Source of the DNA: Micromonospora echinospora
GTDB lineage: Bacteria; Actinomycetota; Actinomycetes; Mycobacteriales; Micromonosporaceae
DNA length: 64,000 nt
Assembly: GCF_900091495.1 (NCBI RefSeq)
Contig: NZ_LT607413.1
Location: forward strand, 5,843,001 to 5,907,000
Reading direction: 5' to 3'
Shown here: positions 1 through 8,835 of the stretch, one piece after another
How the letters are laid out: every line of letters begins with the position of its first letter
Numbering within the stretch: the first letter of the stretch is position 1
Position numbers and translations under genes: made by a program
The notes under the pieces: generated by a model
The model's database searches: none
The model's input: only the letters and a program-made list of their open reading frames with translations
Told to the model about the DNA's origin: nothing

Positions 1-135
1 GATGCTCGTCTCGAGCATCGCGACGAACACCACCGCTCCGGCGGCGTAGACGAGCAGCCACCTGTCGCGCGTCGGGGTGGTCGCCCCGGAATGGCCGACC
101 GCCCGGCCCCGAGCATCTTCCGCGTCGAATCCCAT
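1..135 (-). CDS. MFS drug exporter, DHA2 (EmrB/QacA) type, N-terminal part only
   Basis: Reading leftwards from ATG at 135, 45 codons run off the left edge with no stop. They give a short polar N-terminus (about 24 residues) and then a first membrane segment WLLVYAAGAVVFVAMLETSI. A hydrophobic helix ending in M-L-E/D-T-S-I is the hallmark of helix 1 of 14-TM DHA2 proton-coupled exporters (the usual form is MLDTSIVNVAL). The third codon position is G/C-rich, as for a real gene. It is divergent from asnB. The call rests on one helix; the substrate is unknown. A plus-strand frame over the same bases has no recognisable content. Confidence 0.6.
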   Translation of the reverse strand, partial: MGFDAEDARGRAVGHSGATTPTRDRWLLVYAAGAVVFVAMLETSI

Positions 136-659
136 ACGCTACTGGTCGCTCCGCGCCAGCCTGCGGTTCCCGGAAACAATGTTACAGATGTCAATTCCTT
201 GGTAGGTGGCTCGCAGTCGGCCGCGTCGGCGATTCCGCCGGTGTCGGCCCTCATGTGCTGGTCGCCGCCGGCCCGGCGTGCCCGGTCGCCAGGACGGCCC
301 GAATGGTTCCCGGACATTTTTTCGCAACACGCAATTGCCGCAGTGCGGACCGATCGTCGCCATGCGCCCCGTCTCGCGGCGCGTGTCGGAGGCCGGTTTC
401 CTCCGGTCCGGGCGGAGCCGACACCAGCAAAGACATGCGTCAATGCGGTACGTTGCCCGGCGCGCGCCGTGCCGTGTCCGGCGGCGCGCCCGGACCTCGT
501 GGTCCGGTGGGCGATTCGGTCATGGAGATCGACTTAATGCCTTCAAAGCCGATAGGGATTACCTTCAACCCCACGCGGCCGGCTCGCGGTGTTCGTGGGC
601 CGTCGGTCCGATGCGGTACGCCCGCGATGCCGGGCCGCGCCGAGAGTGGAGGGGACGAC
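136..659. other. Divergent intergenic region between MFS and asnB
   Basis: About 520 bp separate the two divergent genes. The stretch near 170-200 is AT-richer than its surroundings and is the likeliest place for promoters, but I cannot fix a -10/-35 pair. An open frame in phase with asnB runs through here from 255, with an ATG at 522. It is rejected as coding because AsnB needs its Cys at position 2. I see no RNA gene or clear terminator. Confidence 0.4.
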
Positions 660-2498
660 ATGTGCGGAATCACCGGCTGGGCTTCCTTCGACCGCGACCT
701 GCGGTCGGAGCACCAGGTCATCGAGGCGATGGTCGCGACCATGACCCCTCGGGGTCCGGACGCGGGCGGGCGCTGGCTCGACGCGCACGCGGCCATCGGG
801 CACCGCCGCCTCGCCGTGATCGACATCATCGGCGGGCAGCAGCCGATGGTGGCCGAGTCGGCCGGCGCCGAGGTGGTGCTCACCTACAGCGGTGAGGTCT
901 ACAACTTCGTGGAGCTGCGCGATGAGCTGCGCCGCCTCGGCCACCCCTTCCACACCCAGAGCGACACCGAGGTGCTGCTCCGTGCCTACCTCGAATGGGG
1001 CGAGGAGGTGGTGCACCGCCTCAACGGCATGTACGCCTTCGCCGTGTGGGACCAGCGCCGCCAGTCGCTCATCCTGGTGCGGGACCGGCTGGGCATCAAG
1101 CCGCTGTACTACAGCCAGGCCGCCGGCGGGGTGCTGTTCGGCTCGGAGCCGAAGGCGATCCTCGCCCACCCGGAGGTCGAGCCCCGGGTGGACCTGGACG
1201 GCATCCGCGAGGCGTACAGCCTGCTGTTCAACACCGGCCCGTCGGTCTGGTCGGGCATCCGGGAGGTGCTGCCGGGGTCGGTGGTCCGGTTCGACCGGTC
1301 GGGCCTGACCGAGCGGACGTACTGGCGGATCGAGGCCCGGCCGCACACCGACGACCTGCCGACCACCCTGGCGAACGTCCGGCACCTGCTCGTCGACAGC
1401 GCCCACCGGCAGCTCGAGGCGGACGTGCCCCGGTGCACCCTGCTCTCCGGCGGTCTGGACTCCACCGTCCTGACCGCGCTGCTCAACCGGGAGATCCAGC
1501 ACCGGGAGGGTCCCGGAGAGCGCATCCGTTCGTTCGCCGTGGACTACCACGACCAGCAGGAACAGTTCACCGCCGACGTCCTGCGTTCCAGCCCGGACGC
1601 GCCGTTCGCCCGTGAGGCGGGCGAGTTCATCGGCTCGGACCACCACACGATCCTGCTCGACCCCGACCGGCTCCTCGACCCGGCGAACCGGCAGGCCGTC
1701 GTGATCGCCCGGGACTCGCCGATCGGTGTCGGCGACATGGACACGTCCCTCTACCTGCTCTTCGGTGAGATCAGGCGGACCTCCACCGTCGCGCTCTCCG
1801 GGGAGGCGGCCGACGAGGTCTTCGGCGGATACCCCTGGTTCCACTCGCCGCAGGCGCTCGCCGCCGACACCTTCCCCTGGCTGCTGGTCACCAACGACCG
1901 GCAGGCCATGCCGCTGCACCCGGACCTCTCCGCCAAGCTGCGGCTGCGCGAGTTCCAGGCGGACACCTACCGGGACGCCCTCGCGGCGGTCCCGGTGCAC
2001 GACGGGGAGTCGCCGGAGGAGCGGCGCGTCCGGGAACTGCTGCACCTGAGCCTCACCCGCTGGCTGCGGCAGCTCCTGCACCGCAAGGACCGGCTCAGCA
2101 TGGCGGTGGGTCTGGAGGTCCGGGTGCCCTACTGCGACCACCGGCTCGTCGAGTACGTCTTCAACGCGCCGTGGGCGATGAAGACGTACGACGGGCGGGA
2201 GAAGAGCCTGTTGCGGTCGGTCGCCCACGGCCTGGTGCCGCAGTCGGTGCTGGACCGGCTGAAGAACCACTACCCCTCCACGCACGACGTCCGCTACAAC
2301 CGGGGGGTCCAGCAGCAGGCCGCCGACGCGTTGAAGGACCCGCACAGCGTGCTGCGCGAGATCGTGGACGTCGACGGCGTCCGGCCCGCGCTGGAGGTGC
2401 CGCCGGAGAAGCTCGGGTGGGGTCACCGGCTGCGCCTGGAGCGGGTCATCGACCTCTCGCTCTGGCTCGGGTACTACAACCCCACCATCGTCCTCTGA
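660..2498 (+). CDS. asnB: Asparagine synthase (glutamine-hydrolysing), AsnB family
   Basis: Converts aspartate, glutamine and ATP to asparagine, glutamate, AMP and PPi in the cytoplasm, or amidates a related carboxylate. The start is ATG 660 after GGAGGGGACGAC, giving 612 residues, normal for actinobacterial AsnB. The protein begins MCGITGW: Cys2 is the glutaminase nucleophile once Met is removed, so longer starts are excluded. The N-terminal class II amidotransferase half (about 1-220) carries the RGPD motif. The synthetase half has the PP-loop SGGLDST near residue 265 and GEAADEVFGGY near 380. Both active sites look complete, so it is not a lasso-peptide cyclase. It stands alone; whether it is housekeeping or serves a biosynthetic pathway cannot be told. 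Confidence 0.9.
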   Translation: MCGITGWASFDRDLRSEHQVIEAMVATMTPRGPDAGGRWLDAHAAIGHRRLAVIDIIGGQQPMVAESAGAEVVLTYSGEVYNFVELRDELRRLGHPFHTQSDTEVLLRAYLEWGEEVVHRLNGMYAFAVWDQRRQSLILVRDRLGIKPLYYSQAAGGVLFGSEPKAILAHPEVEPRVDLDGIREAYSLLFNTGPSVWSGIREVLPGSVVRFDRSGLTERTYWRIEARPHTDDLPTTLANVRHLLVDSAHRQLEADVPRCTLLSGGLDSTVLTALLNREIQHREGPGERIRSFAVDYHDQQEQFTADVLRSSPDAPFAREAGEFIGSDHHTILLDPDRLLDPANRQAVVIARDSPIGVGDMDTSLYLLFGEIRRTSTVALSGEAADEVFGGYPWFHSPQALAADTFPWLLVTNDRQAMPLHPDLSAKLRLREFQADTYRDALAAVPVHDGESPEERRVRELLHLSLTRWLRQLLHRKDRLSMAVGLEVRVPYCDHRLVEYVFNAPWAMKTYDGREKSLLRSVAHGLVPQSVLDRLKNHYPSTHDVRYNRGVQQQAADALKDPHSVLREIVDVDGVRPALEVPPEKLGWGHRLRLERVIDLSLWLGYYNPTIVL

Positions 2499-2545
2499 GC
2501 CGTCGCTTCCGGCGGTGGTGGACGGTCGTGCCGGGGCTCCGCGCG

Positions 2546-2574
2546 TTGCAGTAACACTTAACCTTCTTTATAGT
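2546..2574 (+). promoter_or_regulatory. Predicted sigma70-like promoter of the cellulase gene
   Basis: TTGCAG (2546-2551) and TATAGT (2569-2574) are separated by exactly 17 bp, inside a conspicuously AT-rich patch in otherwise GC-rich DNA, about 40 bp upstream of the cellulase start. No CebR-type TGGGAGCGCTCCCA box is visible. Prediction from consensus only. Confidence 0.5.
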
Positions 2575-2614
2575 TCGATGGCAATAAATACCGTCATCGT
2601 TCCTGGAGGTGCTC

Positions 2615-4012
2615 GTGCGACTTCGCGGCAGACCGATCCTGGTGGCCGGCCTCATCGCGGCGGTGGCGCTGGCGCCGCTCGCCCTGTCCACCACCGCCGG
2701 TGCGGCAACGACACCGACCGCGAGTTTCACCAAGGTCAACGACTGGGGCGCCGGGTGGGAGGGTCGCTACACGATCACCAACTCCGGCACCACCTCGATC
2801 ACCTCCTGGCGGCTGGAGTTCGACCTGCCGGCCGGCACCACGGTCGGCTCGTACTGGGACGCGCTGTTGACCAGCAGCGGGCAGCACCACACGTTCACCA
2901 ACCGGTCCTGGAACGGCACGGTCGCCCCGGGCGCCTCGGTGACCTTCGGCTTCGTCGGCAACGGCTCCGGCGCCCCGGTCGGCTGCACCCTCAACGGTCA
3001 GCCCTGCGGCGGCGGCACCACGCCGACCACGCCGCCGCCGTCCACCACCGCCCCGCCGACCACACCGCCGCCGACCGCCGGCACCCCGGTCGCGGCCAAC
3101 GGCCAGCTCCGGGTCTGCGGTCGCCAGCTCTGCAACCGCAACGGCAAGGCGATCCAGTTGCGCGGCATGAGCACGCACGGCATCCAGTGGTACGCGAACT
3201 GCGCCACCCCTGCCTCGCTGGACGTGCTCGCCCGGGAGTGGAACGCCGACGTGCTGCGGATCTCGATGTACATCCAGGAGGGTGGCTACGAGACCGACCC
3301 CCGCCGCTTCACCGACATGGTGCACAACTACATCGAGCTGGCCACCGCCCGGGGCATGTACGCCATCGTCGACTGGCACATGCTCAGCCCCGGCGACCCG
3401 AACCACAACCTCACCCGGGCGCGCACCTTCTTCGCCGAGATCGCCGAGCGGCACAAGGACAAGGTCAACGTGCTCTACGAGATCGCCAACGAGCCCAACG
3501 GGGTCTCCTGGAGCAGCATCAAGAGCTACGCCGAGCAGGTCATCCCGGTGATCCGCAGCCGTGACCCGGAGGCCGTGGTCCTGGTGGGCACCCCGGACTG
3601 GTCCTCGCTCGGCGTCTCCGGCAGCGGCGGCGGGGTCGACACGATCGCGGCCAACCCGGTCACCGGCGGCAACCTGATGTACGTCTTCCACTTCTACGCC
3701 GCCTCGCACGGCGACCTGTACTACAACACCTTCGCCCAGGCCGCCGACCGGCTGCCGCTCTTCGTCACCGAGTTCGGCACCCAGGAGTACACCGGTGACG
3801 GCCCCAACAACTTCACCATGTCCCAGCGGTACCTCGACCTGATGGCCAGCAAGAAGATCAGCTGGACGAACTGGAACTTCTCCGACGACTTCCGTTCCGG
3901 TGCCGTCTTCACCACCGGCACCTGCGGCAGCGGTCAGTTCGGCGGCACCAGCCGCCTCAAGCCGGCCGGCGCCTGGATCCGGGACCGGATCCGCACCCCC
4001 GACGACTTCTGA
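2615..4012 (+). CDS. Secreted endoglucanase: CBM2 - Thr/Pro linker - GH5
   Basis: Extracellular cellulase cleaving beta-1,4-glucan. GTG 2615 is preferred over GTG 2609 because TGGAGG (2604-2609) then sits 5 bp upstream; 465 residues. Order: signal peptide (about 1-32, ending STTAGAA), a family 2 cellulose-binding module (about 33-130, with the conserved surface tryptophans in NDWGAGWEG and NRSWNG and a Cys pair), a TTPTTPPPSTTAPPTT-like linker (about 135-155), then a GH5 barrel. The proton donor is Glu293 in IANEPNG and the nucleophile Glu386 in FVTEFGT. It appears monocistronic, with its own promoter and a strong terminator shared with the convergent gene. Intact, and about the usual length for such two-domain cellulases. 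Confidence 0.92.
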   Translation: MRLRGRPILVAGLIAAVALAPLALSTTAGAATTPTASFTKVNDWGAGWEGRYTITNSGTTSITSWRLEFDLPAGTTVGSYWDALLTSSGQHHTFTNRSWNGTVAPGASVTFGFVGNGSGAPVGCTLNGQPCGGGTTPTTPPPSTTAPPTTPPPTAGTPVAANGQLRVCGRQLCNRNGKAIQLRGMSTHGIQWYANCATPASLDVLAREWNADVLRISMYIQEGGYETDPRRFTDMVHNYIELATARGMYAIVDWHMLSPGDPNHNLTRARTFFAEIAERHKDKVNVLYEIANEPNGVSWSSIKSYAEQVIPVIRSRDPEAVVLVGTPDWSSLGVSGSGGGVDTIAANPVTGGNLMYVFHFYAASHGDLYYNTFAQAADRLPLFVTEFGTQEYTGDGPNNFTMSQRYLDLMASKKISWTNWNFSDDFRSGAVFTTGTCGSGQFGGTSRLKPAGAWIRDRIRTPDDF

Positions 4013-4021
4013 GGCTGGCCG

Positions 4022-4065
4022 AAGGGGCCCCGTCCTGCCGTCACCGGTGGAGGACGGGGCCCCTT
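4022..4065. terminator. Bidirectional terminator
   Basis: Perfect 15-bp inverted repeat, AAGGGGCCCCGTCCT (4022-4036) and its complement (4051-4065), with a 14-nt loop, lying between the convergent cellulase and Ig-like protein genes. Confidence 0.8.
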
Positions 4066-4069
4066 CTCG

Positions 4070-6055
4070 TCAGCGGTGGCCGGCGGTCGTCCGGACGCCG
4101 CCCCTCGGCCGCGGAGTCGGTGCCGTCGAGGTGACCCGGTTGGCCCCGGCCTCGACGGTGAAGGTGTACTGCGTGCTCATGGAGCGGGTGCCGGCGGCCG
4201 TGACGCTGCGAACGGCCAGTCGGTTCGTGCCGGTTCCCGTCGGCGTCCAGGTCAGCGTGGCGGTGCCGTCGGGCTGGGCGGCGATCGTGACGTACGGGCC
4301 GTAGTTCATCGAGTATTCGTACGCCGTCGTGCCGGTCAGGCGCGGCGTGAAGCTGAACGTGCCCGTGGCGAGGGGGCCGCTGCCGGTGGCCGGGAAGTCG
4401 GTCGAGGTGACCCGGGGTCCGTCCACGACCGACCAGGACGTGCCGCCCTGCTCGGTCCGCACCCCGGCGGCGTCGCGCGCGACGACGGTGACGTAGTGGT
4501 AGCCACCCTTGGTCGAGGTGAATCCGAAGGTGACGCTGCCGTCGGCGGCCGGTGCGAGGACCTGCTTCGTGGCCTCGTCGCCGTTGAGCGTGGCCACGTA
4601 CTCGACGACGTTCGCCATCCGGGTGCGGGCCGTGAAGGTGGCCGGCGTTCCCACGTCGGTGCCGCCGGTGCGGGTCACCGTGGGCGCCGCTCCGTCGACC
4701 GAGACGGAGGTCCAGCGCGGTTCGGAGAGGGTGCCGTCCGTGCTCCGGCTCTGGAAGCGGAGGCCGATGACACTGGTTCCGGTGGCCGTCCAGGTGAGGT
4801 CGGCGGTGCCGTCCGCGCGGGCCGGCACGGTGATCTTCTCGACGGGCGGTTCCGTCAGGCCCGAGTGCTGCGGCCAGTAGAGGTACGCCTCGACCTGGGG
4901 TGCCCGGGGCGCGAGGTGGAACGTGAGCGACGAGCCGATCGTCACGCCCCGGTCGGTGTCCCCGGTGAGCCTGGGACCGTTGTCGACGGTGAACGCATAG
5001 GCGCGGGGAGCGTGTGCCGTGCCGTCGTGGGTGACGCTGTGGACGTGGAGGGTCTGCCGGCCCGCGCGGGTGGGGGCGATCATGACCGTCGCCGTCCGGT
5101 CGGCGCCGAGCGGCGCCGTCCCCGACGGCCCGTCCTCGTCGATCCGCCAGACGAACGACGCCGTGCCGGTGACGGTGGCGGTCAGCTCGAACGCCCCGGG
5201 CACCCCGACGTTGTAGTTGAGGTTCGATCCCCAGTCCGGGTACGCGGCCGAGAAGATCGCCGGGCGGGTCTCCCTGACGTAGAACTCGTGGTAGGCCGCC
5301 CCGGACCAGTTCCCGGCTCGGTCGACGGCGTGGACGGCCAGCGAGTGGTGGCCGGCCGCCCGGGGAGTCCACCCGATGGTCGCCGGCCCGCCGAGGGCAT
5401 CCGTGTCCACCAGGGCGTAGTCGGAGTCGTCGCTGAGCTCGGCGGAGTGGAACCGGTAGCGGTAGCCGACGGTGTCGTCACTGGCCGAGGTGAGCGTGAA
5501 CGCGCCCGGCACGCCGATCGCGCCGCTGGCGTCGTCCCAGCTTCCCGCCGGATACACGGCGGAGGTGACGGTCGCTGCCGGGCCACCGGTGCGGTCGACG
5601 GTGAAGTGGCAGGTGCTGCTCCACGGCGACGCGTCCGTGCCGTCGAGGACGCGCACCCGCCACGCGTACGTGACACCGTCGAGTTGCTTCGACTCGTCCT
5701 CGAGTTGGACGTAGACCTGGTCGCTCTGCTCGCCGACGTTCCGGAGCCACTGCTGCGGCTGTTCGGGCGTGGTGGTGTCCCACACCTGGAACTCGGCCTG
5801 CAGGCCGGTTTCCTCGCTGGTACGGCTGAAGGTGCCCCGCAGCACGACGGCCTGGGCGTCGTTGAGCCTGCTCGGGCTCAGGTGCGGTCCCGGCGCGGCC
5901 GTGGCGCAGGGCTGGTCGGCCGTCCGCAGATCGGTGGGCGCGGTCACCGCCGCGGCGGCCGGAACCGCCGCCAGCCCCGCCGCCAGTGCGCAGCTGAGCG
6001 TCGATGCCACGACCAGCACCGTGGTCCGGCGATGGGCTCGCGAGAATGAAGGCAA
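4070..6055 (-). CDS. Secreted protein made of Ig-like/fibronectin-type repeats, function unknown
   Basis: I do not recognise a catalytic domain. The start chosen is TTG 6055, because GGGGAG lies 6 bp upstream and the protein then opens with a textbook signal peptide (PSFSRAHRRTTVLVV..., cleaved near AAAAV); ATG 6094 is the alternative. Of 661 residues the first third holds a longer beta-rich unit (VVLRGTFSRTSEETGLQAEFQVWD). The rest is a string of roughly 90-100-residue beta-sandwich repeats, each starting near G-x-P-G-A/T-F-x-L/F-T and ending in phrases such as HSLAVHAVDRAGN, TLHVHSVTHDG, YHYVTVVARDAAG, NRLAVRSVTAAG and a tail like YTFTVE. Such proteins are exported and usually bind surfaces or glycans; that role is inference. 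No sortase or lipobox signal is visible. It converges on the cellulase gene. Confidence 0.75.
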   Translation of the reverse strand: MPSFSRAHRRTTVLVVASTLSCALAAGLAAVPAAAAVTAPTDLRTADQPCATAAPGPHLSPSRLNDAQAVVLRGTFSRTSEETGLQAEFQVWDTTTPEQPQQWLRNVGEQSDQVYVQLEDESKQLDGVTYAWRVRVLDGTDASPWSSTCHFTVDRTGGPAATVTSAVYPAGSWDDASGAIGVPGAFTLTSASDDTVGYRYRFHSAELSDDSDYALVDTDALGGPATIGWTPRAAGHHSLAVHAVDRAGNWSGAAYHEFYVRETRPAIFSAAYPDWGSNLNYNVGVPGAFELTATVTGTASFVWRIDEDGPSGTAPLGADRTATVMIAPTRAGRQTLHVHSVTHDGTAHAPRAYAFTVDNGPRLTGDTDRGVTIGSSLTFHLAPRAPQVEAYLYWPQHSGLTEPPVEKITVPARADGTADLTWTATGTSVIGLRFQSRSTDGTLSEPRWTSVSVDGAAPTVTRTGGTDVGTPATFTARTRMANVVEYVATLNGDEATKQVLAPAADGSVTFGFTSTKGGYHYVTVVARDAAGVRTEQGGTSWSVVDGPRVTSTDFPATGSGPLATGTFSFTPRLTGTTAYEYSMNYGPYVTIAAQPDGTATLTWTPTGTGTNRLAVRSVTAAGTRSMSTQYTFTVEAGANRVTSTAPTPRPRGGVRTTAGHR

Positions 6056-6460
6056 GTTGGTCTCCCCGTGACGGAACGATTCGTGGTCACCCATCGAAGA
6101 GGATCGCACGCCTGCGTGACCACGGAAGCCCCGTTCGGCGTCGCGCGGACGACGGCACCGCATCCTGCGCCCGCCGGGTGACACGCGACCGTCGCCGGCG
6201 TCGACAAGAACTTCGAGAGTGCCGCGCCAAGACCTACCTGGAGTTCAACGTGCTCGCCCGGGACTTCGCGATCGGGATAACCCCGGAGTTGTTTTCCGGC
6301 GTTGCGGCCACCTGCTTCGCCCGTCCGTCCACGTGAGCCCCGACCGTCCGCGCCGGCACGGGCCACGGGCATTCCTGCGACCCGGCGAACCCCGATTACG
6401 GCAAGATTATTACATTGTCGAGCATGGATTAACTGGCTGACTCGTGGCATTGTTGCCCGC
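6056..6460. other. Divergent intergenic region, AT-rich near 6400
   Basis: About 400 bp between the secreted Ig-like protein (leftwards) and the enolase-superfamily gene (rightwards). The stretch 6398-6435 (aagattattacattgtcg and following) is the most AT-rich and is the likely promoter zone for the rightward operon. I see no tRNA, palindrome or convincing small gene. Confidence 0.4.
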
Positions 6461-7525
6461 ATGGAAGTACGCGTCCGTCGTACGACTCTGCGTCTGCTCA
6501 CGACGTTCCGGAGTTCACGTCTCGCCTACGACTCGACCGACACCTGCATCGCGACGATCGGCCACGGCGGCGTCGCGGGTCAGGGGGAGGGCACACCGGC
6601 CTGGGCGCACGGGGAGACACTCGAGGAGGTCATCGAGGCGGTCGCGGCGGAGGGCGCGAAGGTCCTCGGTCCCGACCTGTCCGACCCTGACGAGGTGCTC
6701 GACCGGGTGGCGGAGTGGGCGGCGCCCGTCGGTGCCCGGATGGCCCTCGACGGCGCCGTGCACGACTGGCTCGGCCGGAGGGCCGGACAGCCGACCTGGC
6801 GGTTGTTCGGCCTGTCCCGCACCCTCGCGCAGCCGACGGGATACACGATCGGTATCGCGAGCGTGGCGGAGACCCTGGAGGTGGTGGCGAACGCTCCGGA
6901 CGTGGGGGCGTTCAAGATGAAGGTGCGCAGCGCCGAGGATATCGAACGGTTGGCCGCCGTCCGCGCGGTGACCAGCCGTCCGATCCGGATCGACGCCAAC
7001 GAGGCATGGAGCTTCGAGACGGCCCGGGACCTGACCCCGCGCCTGCGTGACCTCGACATCCAACTCATCGAGCAGCCCTTCCCCACGGACGCGGTCGACA
7101 CCTACCGCCGCTACCGGGACCTGCCCGACCGGCTGCCGGTCTTCCTCGACGAGGGCTGCACCGACGTCGCCAGCGTCCATGCCGCTCGTGGCCTCGCCGA
7201 CGGCGTCGTGGTCAAGCTGGCCAAGTCGGGCGGCGTCCGGGCCACCCGCCGGGTGATGGAGGCCGCGCGGCGGCTCGGCCTCTCGGTGATGCTCAGCTGC
7301 AACTGCGAATCGGAGCTGGCGCTCAGCCAGGCTGCGCTGCTGGCTCCGCTCGCCGACCGGATCGACATCGACAGCCAGTTCCTCCTTCGCGATCCGCCCT
7401 TCCGGGGTCTGGGGCTCGACCAGGGGCGGATCGTGCTCGGGGACGCCCCGGGTCTGGGGGTCGTGCCCGGTCCCGAGGACCCCCCGATCCCCGACGCCGG
7501 GCCCGGACCGGCTGCGGAGTCCTGA
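6461..7525 (+). CDS. Enolase-superfamily enzyme, dipeptide epimerase/muconate-cycloisomerase-like
   Basis: Start ATG 6461 gives 354 residues beginning MEVRVRRTTLRLLTTF, matching the usual N-terminal cap (about 1-115) of mandelate racemase/muconate lactonising enzymes. The barrel shows the family pattern: KMK in GAFKMKVR (catalytic Lys on strand 2), the metal ligand Asp in RIDANEAWS, Glu in LIEQPF, Asp-Glu in VFLDEGC, and a second catalytic Lys in VVVKLAKSGG. This pattern is typical of L-Ala-D/L-Glu epimerases and other dipeptide or N-acyl amino acid racemases; the exact substrate cannot be read. The ribosome site is weak. Only 2 bp separate it from the following MFS gene, so they are an operon. 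It probably epimerises a peptide-like product or precursor of the neighbouring ligase. Confidence 0.8.
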   Translation: MEVRVRRTTLRLLTTFRSSRLAYDSTDTCIATIGHGGVAGQGEGTPAWAHGETLEEVIEAVAAEGAKVLGPDLSDPDEVLDRVAEWAAPVGARMALDGAVHDWLGRRAGQPTWRLFGLSRTLAQPTGYTIGIASVAETLEVVANAPDVGAFKMKVRSAEDIERLAAVRAVTSRPIRIDANEAWSFETARDLTPRLRDLDIQLIEQPFPTDAVDTYRRYRDLPDRLPVFLDEGCTDVASVHAARGLADGVVVKLAKSGGVRATRRVMEAARRLGLSVMLSCNCESELALSQAALLAPLADRIDIDSQFLLRDPPFRGLGLDQGRIVLGDAPGLGVVPGPEDPPIPDAGPGPAAES

Positions 7526-7527
7526 CG

Positions 7528-8766
7528 GTGGGCCGGTACCGGACCGGGGCCACGGCGTGGCCCCGGTCTCCCCGGCAGGCGCCGGTGCCTCGCGGTCGCT
7601 CCTTCACCGGTGCCCAGATCGCGCTGCTGACGGGCGGTTTCCTGGTCAACGTCGGCTCGTTCTCGGTCTATCCGTACCTTGCCGTACTGCTGCGCGAGCG
7701 GATGGGCGCGGACATGGCGCAGGTCGGCCTCGTGCTCGGCGTGGCGACCCTGGTGCAGTTCGCCAGCGCTCCGGCCACCGCGGCGCTGGCCGAGCGGCTC
7801 GGCCTGCAACGGTCCCTGGTCGGCGCCCTGGTCATGTACAGCCTCGGCGGTGGCGCCTTCCTCGCGGGGGCGGACAGCCCGGCGCTCACCATCGCGGGAC
7901 TGTTCCTCGTCTCCGGTGGCGGTTCGCTCTACTCACCCGCCTACCGCAGCTACCTCGTGCACGGGGCGAGCCCGGAGCAGCGGCCCCGGTTGGTCTCCGC
8001 CGGCAACGCCGCGGGGAATCTCGGTATCGCCCTCGGGCCGGTGGTGGGGGCTCTGCTCATCCAGCACCCGGGCCGGATGTTCGCCGTCGTCACGGCCGTC
8101 TACACCAGCCTGGCGGTCGCCCATCTCTTCCTCCGTCGGGAGGGACGCACCGAGGACGCCCCGCCGGTCGAGCCGTTCCGGCGCATGCTGGCCGGCCTGG
8201 CGGTGCTGCCCTTCGTGGTCACCGCGCTCTCCTACTACGTGCACATGCAGTTCTTCCAGTACCTGTCGAGCTACGCCCAGGGCCGGGTGGCCACGGTGTT
8301 CTTCGGCGCGACCATGATGGGGTACTCACTCGGCCTGGTCCTCGTGCAGCCGCTGGTGGCGCAGCGGGTCGAGCGGACGAGCTATCCAGTGGCGATGGCG
8401 ATCGGGTTCGGCTGCCTGGCGGTGGGGATGCTCTCCTTCGCCGCCGGAGACGAGGTCGGTATCGCGGTCGGCGTCGCCGCGATCAGCGTCGGCAGCGCGG
8501 TGCTGCTGCTCAAGAACGACCTCGAGGCGTTGGCGAGGTCCCGACGGTCCGCGACCGTGGTCTTCGGCCAACAACGACTGGCCGTCGGTGTCGGCTCCTT
8601 CCTCAGCGGCGCGGTCGGCGGCAACGTGTACGGGCTGTTCGAGAGCGGGGGCCGCCTCCCGGGATTCTGGCTGGTCGTGGCCGCCCAGTGCGTCCTGCTC
8701 CCTCCGCTCGTGCTGGGTGCGCACCGGCTGTGCCGACGCGCACCCGGCACGGGGGAGGGGGCCTGA
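7528..8766 (+). CDS. MFS transporter (12-TM)
   Basis: 412 residues from GTG 7528, two bases after the epimerase stop. About twelve hydrophobic segments; the first is ALLTGGFLVNVGSFSVYPYLAVLL, and the loop after helix 2 carries the MFS-type stretch AERLGLQRSL. Helices 4-6 (LFLVSGGGSLYSPAYRSYL, ISxALGPVVGALL) resemble small-molecule exporters of the DHA1 type. It is co-transcribed with the epimerase and next to ligase and methyltransferase genes, so export of the pathway product is a reasonable guess. It converges with the PLP enzyme gene; 69 bp separate the stops, with no strong hairpin seen. Confidence 0.8.
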   Translation: MGRYRTGATAWPRSPRQAPVPRGRSFTGAQIALLTGGFLVNVGSFSVYPYLAVLLRERMGADMAQVGLVLGVATLVQFASAPATAALAERLGLQRSLVGALVMYSLGGGAFLAGADSPALTIAGLFLVSGGGSLYSPAYRSYLVHGASPEQRPRLVSAGNAAGNLGIALGPVVGALLIQHPGRMFAVVTAVYTSLAVAHLFLRREGRTEDAPPVEPFRRMLAGLAVLPFVVTALSYYVHMQFFQYLSSYAQGRVATVFFGATMMGYSLGLVLVQPLVAQRVERTSYPVAMAIGFGCLAVGMLSFAAGDEVGIAVGVAAISVGSAVLLLKNDLEALARSRRSATVVFGQQRLAVGVGSFLSGAVGGNVYGLFESGGRLPGFWLVVAAQCVLLPPLVLGAHRLCRRAPGTGEGA

Positions 8767-8835
8767 ACCGTGGGCGTCCGGTGGCCCGGACGGCCGCGTC
8801 CGGCCCCGGCGGTCGCCCGTGCTGCCGGCGGGCTC

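Noticed and set aside
91..537. Plus-strand frame of 148 codons at the left edge
   Set aside because: Antisense to the MFS N-terminus and rich in Arg/Pro with no homology; the minus-strand reading is far more protein-like.
522..660. N-terminal extension of asnB, or a small peptide gene in phase with it
   Set aside because: The glutaminase needs Cys at position 2 (MCGITGW) and GGAGGGGA precedes ATG 660; no ribosome site at 522.
543..2426. Long minus-strand open frame opposite asnB (627 aa)
   Set aside because: Arg/Gly/Val/Pro-rich translation without motifs, antisense to a fully recognisable AsnB; an artefact of GC-rich third positions.
660..2498. AsnB as a lasso-peptide cyclase
   Set aside because: The glutaminase Cys is present, and no precursor, RRE or B2 protease gene is nearby.
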